Origin: JBBQYD01 sp942493075
Lineage (GTDB): Bacteria > Verrucomicrobiota > Verrucomicrobiia > Limisphaerales > UBA8199
DNA length: 64,000 bases
Assembly: GCA_942493075.1 (NCBI GenBank)
Contig: OW818681.1
Span: forward strand, 1,860,001-1,924,000
Direction of reading: 5' to 3'
Positions 51,688-59,864 of the stretch are shown here, piece after piece (the stretch's first letter is position 1; each line of letters starts with the position of its first letter). A program made the translations under genes and the position numbers. The notes under the pieces were generated by a model that was not told where the DNA came from, searched no databases, and worked only from the letters and a program-made list of their open reading frames with translations.

Positions 51688-54444
51688 ATGCAGACGACTA
51701 GCAGCAGCACACAAAGGGTCGAGCAGGCGCACGATATCCTGCACCAGGTGACACAACACCCGCTCGACGCGATCTTTTCGCCGAAAGTGGTGGCCGTAAT
51801 CGGCGCCACCGAGAACAAGGGCAGTGTAGGGCGAACGGTTTTTCAAAACATGGGCCGTGGCGGATTTCAAGGCGTTGTTTACCCAGTAAACCCCAAACGC
51901 GCCAGCGTGCTATCAGTCAAGGCGTACCCCTCGATTGGGTCACTGCCAGAGAAAGCTGATCTGGCTGTGATTACCACTCCTGCCAGCACGGTTCCGGGTC
52001 TGATCAAAGAATGCGCCGCGGCAGGTGTCAAAGGTGTGATCATCATCTCAGCCGGCTTCAAGGAAGTTGGCCCGGCAGGTGTGGAACTCGAGCGCCAGGT
52101 CCTCGAGGAGGCCCGCAAAGGCGGCATCCGGATTGTCGGCCCGAACTGTCTCGGTGTGATGAACCCCCACAACGGGTTGAACGCAACGTTCGCCACCACG
52201 ATTGCACGGCCTGGATCTGTTGGCTTTATCAGCCAGTCTGGCGCTCTCTGCACAGCCATTTTGGATTGGAGCCTGCGAGAGAACGTTGGGTTTAGCTCGT
52301 TCGTATCCATCGGCTCCATGCTCGACGTGAATTGGGGCGATCTGATCTATTACCTGGGCGACGATCCGAATACCAAAAGCATTGTGATTTACATGGAATC
52401 GATCGGCGATGCCCGTTCATTCCTATCCGCAGCTCGCGAGGTCGCGCTGACCAAACCCATCATCGTGATCAAAGTCGGGCGCACAGAGGCCGCCGCCAAG
52501 GCCGCCGCTTCGCATACCGGCTCTTTGACCGGCAGCGATGAAGTCTTGCAGGCCGCTTTCCGACGCGTCGGTGTTTTACGAGTCTCCACGATTGCCGAGT
52601 TGTTTCATATGGCAGGTGTGCTGGCGAAACAGCCGCGTCCGCAAGGCCCTCGCCTGACGATTGTCACCAATGCAGGTGGTCCGGGTGTGCTGGCCACCGA
52701 CATGTTGATCGGCAGCGGCGGGTTGTTGGCCGAGCCCTCCAAAGCGACGATCGATACACTCAATGGCTTCCTCCCTTCTGCTTGGAGCCATGGCAACCCT
52801 GTGGATATCCTTGGAGACGCCGGTTCAGAACGATATGCCAAGGCAGTGAAAATTGCCGCTGACGATCCGAACAGCGACGGTTTGCTTGTGATCCTGACTC
52901 CTCAAGCCATGACCGATCCCACGGCAACTGCCGCGGAGCTCAAGCCTTACGCGAAACTACCAGGCAAACCTTTGCTCGCTTGCTGGATGGGCGGACAGGA
53001 CGTTGAGGCTGGCGAAGGCATCCTGAATCAGGCGGGGATTCCGACTTACAAGTATCCCGACACTGCGGCCCGCGCCTTCTATTACATGTGGCGCTACACC
53101 TACAACCTGCGTGCCCTGTATGAAACCCCGGCTCTGGTCTCTGAGCAAAGCGCCGATGCCGCTGGCCGCGCCAAGGCGGAAGCCATTCTCAACAGCGTTA
53201 AAAAGACTGGACGCACCATCCTGACTGAGTTCGAATCCAAGGAGTTGCTGAGTGCCTACGGCATTCCGACCGTCGATACCCGGATTGCCAACACAGAAGA
53301 CATGGCGGTTAAGTTAGCCGGAGATATTGGCTACCCTATCGTCCTCAAGCTTTACTCGGAAACCATCACTCACAAGACCGATGTGGGTGGCGTGCAGTTG
53401 AACTTGCGCAATGAGGAGGCGGTTCGCCGTGCTTATCAGGCGATTGAAACGTCGGTAGCACAGCGGGTCGGGAAAGAACACTTCCTTGGTGTCACTGTTC
53501 AACCCATGATGAAGCTCGATGGCTACGAGCTGATCATCGGGAGCAGTCCGGACGCTCAGTTTGGCCCGGTGCTCCTGTTTGGCACAGGCGGCCAGCTCGT
53601 GGAAATCTTCAAGGATCGTTCCCTGGGGCTGCCCCCGCTCAATGCGACTCTGGCTCGCCGCATGATGGAGCAGACCAAGATTTTCGAAGCCCTCAAGGGT
53701 GTTCGTGGCCGAGCTCCGGTGAACATCGCAGCTTTGGAAGAGTTGCTGGTCCGCTTTAGCCAACTCGTGGTCGAGCAACCCTGGATCGCAGAGATCGATA
53801 TTAACCCGTTGCTGGCTTCGCCGGAACGGCTGATCGCCCTGGACGCCCGCGTGGTGCTGCACGGCAACGGCATGACCGAAGCCAAACTGCCGCGCCCGGC
53901 AATCCGCCCCTATCCCACGCAGTATGTTGAATCGTGGTCGCTAAAGAGTGGCGCCGAAGTGCTGATCCGACCGATCCGGCCCGAAGATGAGCCCCTGCTC
54001 GTGAAGTTCCACGAGACGCTATCTGAGGAAAGTGTCTACTACCGCTATTTCAGCCAGTTGAAGCTGGACCAGCGCATTGCTCACGAACGTCTCACCCGCA
54101 TGTGCTTCAACGATTATGATCGGGAAATCGCACTCGTCGCTGAGCACAAAGACCCGAAAACCGGAGATCGACAGGTGTTAGGCGTTAGCCGCCTCAGCAA
54201 GGCCCGTGGCATCAATGAGGCAGAGTTTGCCATGATCATCAGTGACCGTTTTCAAGGCCAGGGTTTGGGCACCGAACTTCTCACCCGCCTGGTTCAAATC
54301 GGTCGGGATGAAGGATTGCGGCGCATTACGGCAAACATGCTGCCTGAAAATCACGCGATGCATCATGTGAGCAAGAAGGTCGGCTTCAAGCTGCACCGTG
54401 CACAAAACTCACAAGAATTCCGCGCAGAAATCGTGTTGAAGTAG
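51688..54444 (+). CDS. ADP-forming acyl-CoA synthetase fused to GNAT acetyltransferase (Pat-like)
   Basis: 918 residues from ATG 51688; an in-frame start at 51616 has no homologous leader. Domain order is a CoA-binding Rossmann fold (about 20-120, 'VVAVIGATENKGSVGRTV'), succinyl-CoA ligase-like domains (about 150-470), an ATP-grasp domain (about 490-700, 'YPIVLKLYSETITHKTDVGGV', 'GPVLLFGTGGQLVEI') and a C-terminal GNAT domain (about 755-918, 'DRFQGQGLGTELLTRLVQIG'). This is the layout of bacterial Pat/PatZ lysine acetyltransferases. H276 in 'AAASHTGSLTGSDE' is the histidine that is phosphorylated in active acetate-CoA ligases and is often lost in Pat proteins; here it is present. It may therefore make acyl-CoA, acetylate proteins, or both. 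Confidence 0.9.
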   Translation: MQTTSSSTQRVEQAHDILHQVTQHPLDAIFSPKVVAVIGATENKGSVGRTVFQNMGRGGFQGVVYPVNPKRASVLSVKAYPSIGSLPEKADLAVITTPASTVPGLIKECAAAGVKGVIIISAGFKEVGPAGVELERQVLEEARKGGIRIVGPNCLGVMNPHNGLNATFATTIARPGSVGFISQSGALCTAILDWSLRENVGFSSFVSIGSMLDVNWGDLIYYLGDDPNTKSIVIYMESIGDARSFLSAAREVALTKPIIVIKVGRTEAAAKAAASHTGSLTGSDEVLQAAFRRVGVLRVSTIAELFHMAGVLAKQPRPQGPRLTIVTNAGGPGVLATDMLIGSGGLLAEPSKATIDTLNGFLPSAWSHGNPVDILGDAGSERYAKAVKIAADDPNSDGLLVILTPQAMTDPTATAAELKPYAKLPGKPLLACWMGGQDVEAGEGILNQAGIPTYKYPDTAARAFYYMWRYTYNLRALYETPALVSEQSADAAGRAKAEAILNSVKKTGRTILTEFESKELLSAYGIPTVDTRIANTEDMAVKLAGDIGYPIVLKLYSETITHKTDVGGVQLNLRNEEAVRRAYQAIETSVAQRVGKEHFLGVTVQPMMKLDGYELIIGSSPDAQFGPVLLFGTGGQLVEIFKDRSLGLPPLNATLARRMMEQTKIFEALKGVRGRAPVNIAALEELLVRFSQLVVEQPWIAEIDINPLLASPERLIALDARVVLHGNGMTEAKLPRPAIRPYPTQYVESWSLKSGAEVLIRPIRPEDEPLLVKFHETLSEESVYYRYFSQLKLDQRIAHERLTRMCFNDYDREIALVAEHKDPKTGDRQVLGVSRLSKARGINEAEFAMIISDRFQGQGLGTELLTRLVQIGRDEGLRRITANMLPENHAMHHVSKKVGFKLHRAQNSQEFRAEIVLK

Positions 54445-54470
54445 TTCAACACGAAACATCAGTTTAATCG

Positions 54471-54504
54471 CAAAGCGGCGGTTCCTCCCGGAACTGCCGC
54501 TTTG
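54471..54504 (+). terminator. Strong hairpin after the acyl-CoA synthetase/acetyltransferase gene
   Basis: A 15-bp stem (CAAAGCGGCGGTTCC and GGAACTGCCGCTTTG, one G-U pair) with a TCCC loop begins 26 bp after the stop codon. It lacks a following run of T, so termination may be weak, or the hairpin may protect the mRNA end. Confidence 0.6.
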
Positions 54505-54574
54505 AGTTGGGGGTGAAGGCAATCCCGGTTTTAGCCTTTAGCCCTTAGCTTTTGGCCTTTATAGTTCTCCTTGC

Positions 54575-55855
54575 ATGATCGTGGAACTGATTAATACCGG
54601 AAGTGAGCTCATGCTGGGACGAACTCTGAACACGCACCAGCAATGGCTCTGTCGTAAACTCGCCGACCTGGGTTATGTAGTCAGCCGCCAGGTCGCCGTG
54701 CCCGACACCGCCCAGGATATTTTGCAGGCCGTGCGCGAGTCTCTGGGACGCGCCGACCTGATTATTACCACTGGCGGTTTGGGGCCAACTTCCGATGACA
54801 TCACCCGGGAATTGATCGCTGAGCTTCTCGGAAAGAAGTTGGTGCACGATTCGAATGTCGCCAGCGTGATTGAGGGGTACTTCGCTTCACGCAACCGGGC
54901 TACTCCCCCACGCACTTTAGTCCAGGCGCAGGTTCCCGAAGGCGCGGTGGTGCTGAACAATGCTTACGGCACGGCTCCAGGATTGGCTATGGAAGTCGCT
55001 CCCAATCCGTTCCGTATCAATGCGCCGCCCAGTTGGCTGGTCATGCTCCCCGGGCCGCCGCGCGAGTTGCGGCCTATGTTTCAGGATGTCCTTGTCCCGC
55101 TGCTGAAGCGTGTGCTGCCGCCCACTGAGTGCTTTGTATGCCGCACGCTGCGGGCAACTGGCATGGGGGAATCACTCGTGGAACAGAACGTGGCCCCGGA
55201 CCTGACTGCCGCCGTTCAGGCCGGTTTGCAGTTGGGCTATTGCGCGCGCATTGGGCAAGTCGATGTGCGATTGGCTGCTGCCGGGGAGAGCGCCAGCGCG
55301 CTTGTTCAGGAAGCTGAGCGCCTTGTCCGCTCACGAATTGGACCTTTTATTTACGGCGAGGAGGACCAGGAAATAGAGGAAGTCGTGGTCCGGATGCTTA
55401 CGCAACGAAAGGAAACTCTGGCGCTGGCTGAATCCTGCACGGGCGGATGTCTTGCAGATCGTATCACAAATATTCCCGGTGCCTCTGCCGTATTTCTTGC
55501 CGGACTGGTGACCTACAGCAACGAAGCCAAGCAGCGCTTCCTGGGTGTGAACGCCAGCACGATCGCGGAACATGGAGCCGTCAGCGAAGAAGTTGCGCGG
55601 CAGATGGCAGAAGGGGCTCGGGCACATGCCAAGGCGGACTATGCCATTTCCATCACTGGTATCGCGGGGCCCGGTGGAGGCACGCCGACAAAACCTGTGG
55701 GCACAGTTTATATTGGTATTGCTGGTCCCTTTGAAACAATTGTTCAACACAATGTGAACAGTTGGGATCGGGAAACCTTTAAGTACGTGACCTCACAGCA
55801 GGCTTTAGAAATGTTGCGGCGCGCCATCTTGGGTCGGCAGGGATCAGGCACCTAG
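54575..55855 (+). CDS. cinA: CinA-like protein with NMN amidohydrolase domain
   Basis: 426 residues. The N-terminal half is a MoaB/MogA-like molybdopterin-binding fold ('ELINTGSELMLGRTLNTHQQWLCRKL', 'LIITTGGLGPTSDDITRELIAE'), active as ADP-ribose pyrophosphatase in some homologues. The C-terminal half (about 265-420) is the CinA/PncC nicotinamide-nucleotide amidase domain: 'LALAESCTGGCLADRITNIPGAS', 'YSNEAKQRFLGV', 'SITGIAGPGGGTPTKPVGTVYIGI', with the catalytic Ser/Lys set in place. The two-domain form is the usual one outside enterobacteria. It is preceded by the hairpin at 54471 and is likely transcribed separately. Confidence 0.93.
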   Translation: MIVELINTGSELMLGRTLNTHQQWLCRKLADLGYVVSRQVAVPDTAQDILQAVRESLGRADLIITTGGLGPTSDDITRELIAELLGKKLVHDSNVASVIEGYFASRNRATPPRTLVQAQVPEGAVVLNNAYGTAPGLAMEVAPNPFRINAPPSWLVMLPGPPRELRPMFQDVLVPLLKRVLPPTECFVCRTLRATGMGESLVEQNVAPDLTAAVQAGLQLGYCARIGQVDVRLAAAGESASALVQEAERLVRSRIGPFIYGEEDQEIEEVVVRMLTQRKETLALAESCTGGCLADRITNIPGASAVFLAGLVTYSNEAKQRFLGVNASTIAEHGAVSEEVARQMAEGARAHAKADYAISITGIAGPGGGTPTKPVGTVYIGIAGPFETIVQHNVNSWDRETFKYVTSQQALEMLRRAILGRQGSGT

Positions 55856-55975
55856 GTAAGAAAGCCAGGAGGGCACGCAGGGTTGCCTGGTAGGCGCCTT
55901 TCGCATGGCTCTGGGGAACTCACCGACTGAAGTGTCATGGGTAAATGTGTTTAGCTGAGTCATCTAAATTCATTT

Positions 55976-56188
55976 ATGCGCATCATCCTCCAGCACACCC
56001 AAACCGGGCTCTTCTACGCAGGCCCCGAGAACTGGACCAGTGACGACCATGCTGCTCTGACGTTCGAACGCACAGATTCAGCCATGGACCTGGTGTATGA
56101 GCGAAAGCTTGAGCACACCCGGCTTCTGATGCGCTTTGAGCAGCCTTTCCTTGAGATACCCTTAAGCATTGCTGGTTTTGGCCGTTGA
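55976..56188 (+). CDS. Small hypothetical protein, 70 residues
   Basis: 70 residues, soluble, no known domain. The sequence begins 'MRIILQHTQTGLFYAGPENWTSDD' and continues with 'ALTFERTDSAMDLVYERKLEH', ending in a proline/glycine region. It has the balanced composition of a real small protein and an ATG in clean intergenic DNA, but no SD sequence is clear. It resembles small uncharacterised proteins I associate with Verrucomicrobiota ('FYAGPENWT' type), from memory. It lies on the same strand as the DksA-like gene, 149 bp downstream. Confidence 0.55.
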   Translation: MRIILQHTQTGLFYAGPENWTSDDHAALTFERTDSAMDLVYERKLEHTRLLMRFEQPFLEIPLSIAGFGR

Positions 56189-56337
56189 TCGCGACTGACA
56201 AGTCGCAACGGTTCCTGAGCCAGGCGGCTTTGGACGATCACTTCCCAAACGTCTGTCCCCACTGGGTTTCCATTCGCCCGCGCGCAGGAATTGACCCCGT
56301 ATCATTTCCATTTTCGTGACCCGAACTTAACATCAAC

Positions 56338-56877
56338 ATGCAGAACAATTACAACAAACCAAAACATCGGCGGCCCAGTTCCACCATGGACATTCTGGGG
56401 CTGAACCAAACCCGGCATGTGCCTCAGCGATGGGCGGGCCATTTGGAAAGCCTGACGCTTCTTCGCGAGAAACTCAGCGGGGATCGAGCCATTCGGAGTC
56501 TCGACGCGCGAGAAGAAATTGCAACGTTCAGCGAGCATATGGCCGATGCAGCCACCGATTCCTACGATCGGGATTGGTCCCTGGCAATGGCATCATCCAA
56601 CCAGGCGCTGCTATACGAGATCGACCAGGCCGTGAACCGGATTTTCAGCGGCCAGTATGGTGTGTGTGAGATAACGGGCGAAGCCATCGATGCGGAACGG
56701 CTCCGCGCGATCCCGTGGACGCGCTTCTCCACTTCCGCGCAGGCTTCCCTTGAAGAGCGCGGCGCCGCACACCGCCCACATCTGGGTGAATTGGGCACTT
56801 ATAATCGTAATGAGAAGGCCGATTCCGAGGACGGCGAGGATGAGCCGGAAACCGAGACTTCGAAAAGTAGCAAATGA
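56338..56877 (+). CDS. TraR/DksA-like protein with degenerate zinc finger
   Basis: 179 residues. Residues about 36-103 form the helical/coiled-coil region and 104-140 the zinc-finger region: 'GQYGVCEITGEAIDAERLRAIPWTRFSTSAQ'-like text, aligned with the canonical G-x-Y-G-x-C-x-x-C-G-x-x-I...P-x-x-x-x-C-x-x-C pattern. Only C110 of the four zinc ligands remains; the others are T113, S131 and A134. Residues 141-179 are an acidic tail. DksA proteins bind RNA polymerase in the secondary channel and modulate initiation with ppGpp; whether this one does is not known. Its stop overlaps the start of the next gene. Confidence 0.83.
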   Translation: MQNNYNKPKHRRPSSTMDILGLNQTRHVPQRWAGHLESLTLLREKLSGDRAIRSLDAREEIATFSEHMADAATDSYDRDWSLAMASSNQALLYEIDQAVNRIFSGQYGVCEITGEAIDAERLRAIPWTRFSTSAQASLEERGAAHRPHLGELGTYNRNEKADSEDGEDEPETETSKSSK

Positions 56878-57944
56878 CCCCGCTTTCCCGCGGTGTCGGC
56901 ACAAAGAAGGGTAGGGGCATGGCCACAGTTCAAACCAGGGCCCGGAAACGAGCTACGGGGGATAAGACTCAACCGGCAGGTTCAGCGCAGATTGATGCGC
57001 AGCCTGCCGGCGAGGTGGATGCTCTAGAAATGATTCCGCCTGATGTGGCGGGGTGCTCAATCGATCTGGACGGTCGTGAGGTTAAGCTCACCAATTTGAA
57101 GAAACTCTTCTGGCCTGACCTGGGCATCAACAAGGGAGATCTTCTAAGGTATTACTCTACGGTTGCACCCTGGCTATTGCCCCACCTGGAACGCAGGGCA
57201 ATGGTAATGAAGCGGTATCCAAACGGCGCCGCCGGGAAATTCTTTTTCCAAAAGCGCGCGCCTTCGCCTCGCCCTGAGTGGATCGAGACGTGTGAAATTA
57301 CCCATGCATCTCACAGTGTTATTGAATTCCCCATAATCAACGATATGGCTTCGCTGCTTTGGGTGATCAACCTGGGATGCATTGATCTGAATCCATGGTA
57401 TGCCCGGTGCGATGACGTGGACCGACCTGATTACCTGCACTTCGATTTGGATCCCGTGCCCGAGGCTGGTTTCGATCGTGTCCGTGAGTCCGCCCTGCTA
57501 GTGCGTAAAGGTCTTCAGGCGTTGGGTATGACGCCGCTGGCAAAAACCACCGGCTCCCGTGGAATTCACGTTTATGTGCCGATTGTTCGTGACCCGGAGC
57601 AAAAGGAGGTTTGGGCCTTCGCCAAAAAGTTCGCTGTGGAATTGGCAAAGCTTCGTCCCAAGGTGGTCACTACCGAGTATCGCATCGCCAACAGACCTGC
57701 TGGCAGGGTGCTGGTGGATTACAACCAGAACGCTTGGGGAAGGACATTGGCCTCTGTTTACTCCGTGCGCCCGAAACCCCTTGCCACAGTCTCGACGCCT
57801 GTTACTTGGGAGGAAATCGAATCCGGCATCGAAATCGAGGATTTCCGGATTGATAATGTTCCCAAGCGTTTAAGGGAATCAGGCGACCTTTGGAAGCCAC
57901 TGCTCGAAGCGGAAGGGCGCTTCAACTTGCGCAAGGTGATGTGA
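56874..57944 (+). CDS. Stand-alone LigD-type polymerase domain (archaeo-eukaryotic primase fold)
   Basis: 356 residues. The body (about 60-340) is the LigD polymerase domain used in non-homologous end joining: 'GREVKLTNLKKLFWPDLGINKGDLLRYY', catalytic D191/D193 in 'YLHFDLDP', 'TTGSRGIHVYVPI' and the third acidic residue in 'GRVLVDYNQNAWGRTLASVYSVRP'. It adds nucleotides, often ribonucleotides, at gaps and breaks. There is no ligase or nuclease domain in this protein and no Ku gene in the window. A 50-residue basic, Ala/Gln-rich N-terminus precedes the domain. The ATG overlaps the DksA-like stop as ATGA, so the two are translationally coupled. Confidence 0.88.
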   Translation: MTPLSRGVGTKKGRGMATVQTRARKRATGDKTQPAGSAQIDAQPAGEVDALEMIPPDVAGCSIDLDGREVKLTNLKKLFWPDLGINKGDLLRYYSTVAPWLLPHLERRAMVMKRYPNGAAGKFFFQKRAPSPRPEWIETCEITHASHSVIEFPIINDMASLLWVINLGCIDLNPWYARCDDVDRPDYLHFDLDPVPEAGFDRVRESALLVRKGLQALGMTPLAKTTGSRGIHVYVPIVRDPEQKEVWAFAKKFAVELAKLRPKVVTTEYRIANRPAGRVLVDYNQNAWGRTLASVYSVRPKPLATVSTPVTWEEIESGIEIEDFRIDNVPKRLRESGDLWKPLLEAEGRFNLRKVM

Positions 57945-58007
57945 AGCTCCCTGAAGCCATTGAACGTGGATCGCGGAAAGACTAGCGAGTCGCGAGTCTG
58001 AAGATGG

Positions 58008-59132
58008 CTATTTTACTATCGCTCGCCAAAAAGCGGTTCGACCCTGAGGAAGTGGTATCAAGACCGCCTGGGTTTGGTTGGTCATGACCACATTCGTGGT
58101 CGTAGTCCATCCGAGTCCCAGGGCAGGACAAACCTCGACCGCGTATGAGCGGCCGATTTCACCGGTAACAGTTAACTGCAAACCGCCTGTAACCGAGGCG
58201 ATGTTTAAACTCGGAGCGACCGGTTCGGGTTCGGTTGCCGGATCATCGCTAAAATTGGGGATGCCGTCATGATCGGAGTCATTCGGATCGTCGATCGAGA
58301 GCATCCAACTGACATAATCCTCCTCCCCGGAGCTGGGGGAGCCATCCAGGAAATCCATCCATCCATAGTAATTGGTGGGCCATGAACTTTCCCGATACAG
58401 AGTGGTTGGGTAGAAACTGTATTCTCCCAGGGTCGCCAGATTAGTCCAAACTCCATCCTCCACATCCAACTCATCGAAAATATTGGTCGGATTCCTGGTT
58501 AACGCGACTGTCCCGTCTATGGTCTCGTCCAATGCGTCGGTCTGCACCCAATGAACCGAGCCGGTGATGCCGGAAGCCTCTGCTACGTATGCAATTTTTC
58601 CGGTGAATTCCAGGATCTGAAAGGTATGAGTGGTAGTAAGCCAGGTCGTATAGGCGTTTTGTTTCAAGCGGATGGTGCAGGAACCGACACTCGACCCTGC
58701 TGCACGGCTCCAAGTAACCTGGGCAATGCCGCTGCCTAGAAAGTTGAACTCATAGGTGCCGGAGCTGGTGCCTGAGATGGCTTGCGCCGTTTCGAAGAAA
58801 TCGGTGTAGCCGTTATTGTCCACATCCTGATAGGGAGGCAGGTTCAGGCGCAGATCCGCAACATCCTCAGTATCCAACCAGGTATCGGTCAAAACCAGGT
58901 AGCTGAAGTGGGATGGCCCTTCCAGCCAATTCGGAGCGAGTTCGCCGTTCTTGAACGAATTGATCGTTGTTAACGCGAGTTCATACTGGTTGTTTATGTC
59001 ATGGCCTGCGTTGATACGAACTGAGGCGCAATACATCCGTCCGTTAGCCTCCAAGGCCCAGCTTCTCAGAGGGCTGTTCAAACCGATGGATGCGAGAATT
59101 ATCGCCAGAAAAAGTCGAGAAATCACATGCAT
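58008..59132 (-). CDS. Secreted protein with thrombospondin type 3-like calcium repeat
   Basis: 374 residues with a signal peptide (about 1-27). No enzymatic domain is recognised. The middle is beta-rich. An EF/TSP3-like acidic loop 'DDPNDSDHDGIPNFSDDP' (about 280-298) resembles calcium-binding linkers that join domains in secreted bacterial proteins, and a second acidic loop 'DVDNNGYTDFFE' occurs near 103. The protein ends in a module with 'GRSYAVEVCPALGLGWTTTT...FWRAIVK', similar to the ends of three other secreted proteins in this window. It is transcribed leftward, towards the PolDom gene. Confidence 0.75.
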   Translation of the reverse strand: MHVISRLFLAIILASIGLNSPLRSWALEANGRMYCASVRINAGHDINNQYELALTTINSFKNGELAPNWLEGPSHFSYLVLTDTWLDTEDVADLRLNLPPYQDVDNNGYTDFFETAQAISGTSSGTYEFNFLGSGIAQVTWSRAAGSSVGSCTIRLKQNAYTTWLTTTHTFQILEFTGKIAYVAEASGITGSVHWVQTDALDETIDGTVALTRNPTNIFDELDVEDGVWTNLATLGEYSFYPTTLYRESSWPTNYYGWMDFLDGSPSSGEEDYVSWMLSIDDPNDSDHDGIPNFSDDPATEPEPVAPSLNIASVTGGLQLTVTGEIGRSYAVEVCPALGLGWTTTTNVVMTNQTQAVLIPLPQGRTAFWRAIVK

Positions 59133-59228
59133 GCCGTGGGAGAATGAGACCGCCAGGCTCGTTTCCTGTCAATCGTATTCTCTTCCGCCGGGAGGCACCT
59201 GCTGGTCTGGTGGGTGAATGACGGAGAC

Positions 59229-59768
59229 CTAGCTTGCAGTCCAATGTTCCAACAGGGGACCGCTGAATCCGAATATGGGATCCGATTTCGGCAACGGCAC
59301 GTTCGCAACGTTTTCATCTGTAACCGGCCGTTCGCCGGGAGCGCCATAACACAGATCCCATTCCTGGCCTTCGGGGTACGCGCCCACAACAGCAAAATCG
59401 GAGCTGGCTCCCAGGTTTTTGTGGGCCACTCCGGCTGGGATGATCACGACGTCCCCGCAACGCAGCTTGCGGTTGATGCCTTCCGGGCCTCCAAACTGAA
59501 CACTGGCATTGCCCGAGTACACGGCCAGGACCTCGTGCGCGGTGCTATGATAATGATGATAGGTGTAAATGGACCCACGCCAGGAGCCGGACCAGTGATT
59601 GGCTGCCAGCAACCGCTCAATGGCCTCAGGAGAATTTCCACCAGGAAGCTTGAGCACCTGGTCCAATACAAGCAGAGGAAGCTTAGGATTATTAGGGACG
59701 CCTCCCTTAGCCGGCAGGATTTGGGTGTACACCTGGGGGCTGGCGGTGATTTCCACGGATTGAGTCAT
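59229..59768 (-). CDS. Cupin-domain protein (YjlB-like)
   Basis: 179 residues from ATG 59768; in-frame starts further upstream would run across the promoter and coding region of polA. A single cupin barrel (about 50-150) has metal-binding candidates in 'YTYHHYHSTAHEVLAVYSGNA' (H-x-H...E) and 'GDVVIIPAGVAHKNLG' (H). The C-terminus has 'PEGQEWDLCYGAPGERPVTDENV', which resembles B. subtilis YjlB-type cupins. The reaction is unknown. It is divergent from polA over 96 bp. Confidence 0.83.
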   Translation of the reverse strand: MTQSVEITASPQVYTQILPAKGGVPNNPKLPLLVLDQVLKLPGGNSPEAIERLLAANHWSGSWRGSIYTYHHYHSTAHEVLAVYSGNASVQFGGPEGINRKLRCGDVVIIPAGVAHKNLGASSDFAVVGAYPEGQEWDLCYGAPGERPVTDENVANVPLPKSDPIFGFSGPLLEHWTAS

Positions 59769-59864
59769 TTGTGCGCCAAGGTGAATGATTGTTCGTGTTT
59801 TACCAATGGAGTTTATCCCCCAAAAAAAGCGGGCGCATTTTTGCAGACCAGTTATTGTTAGCGC

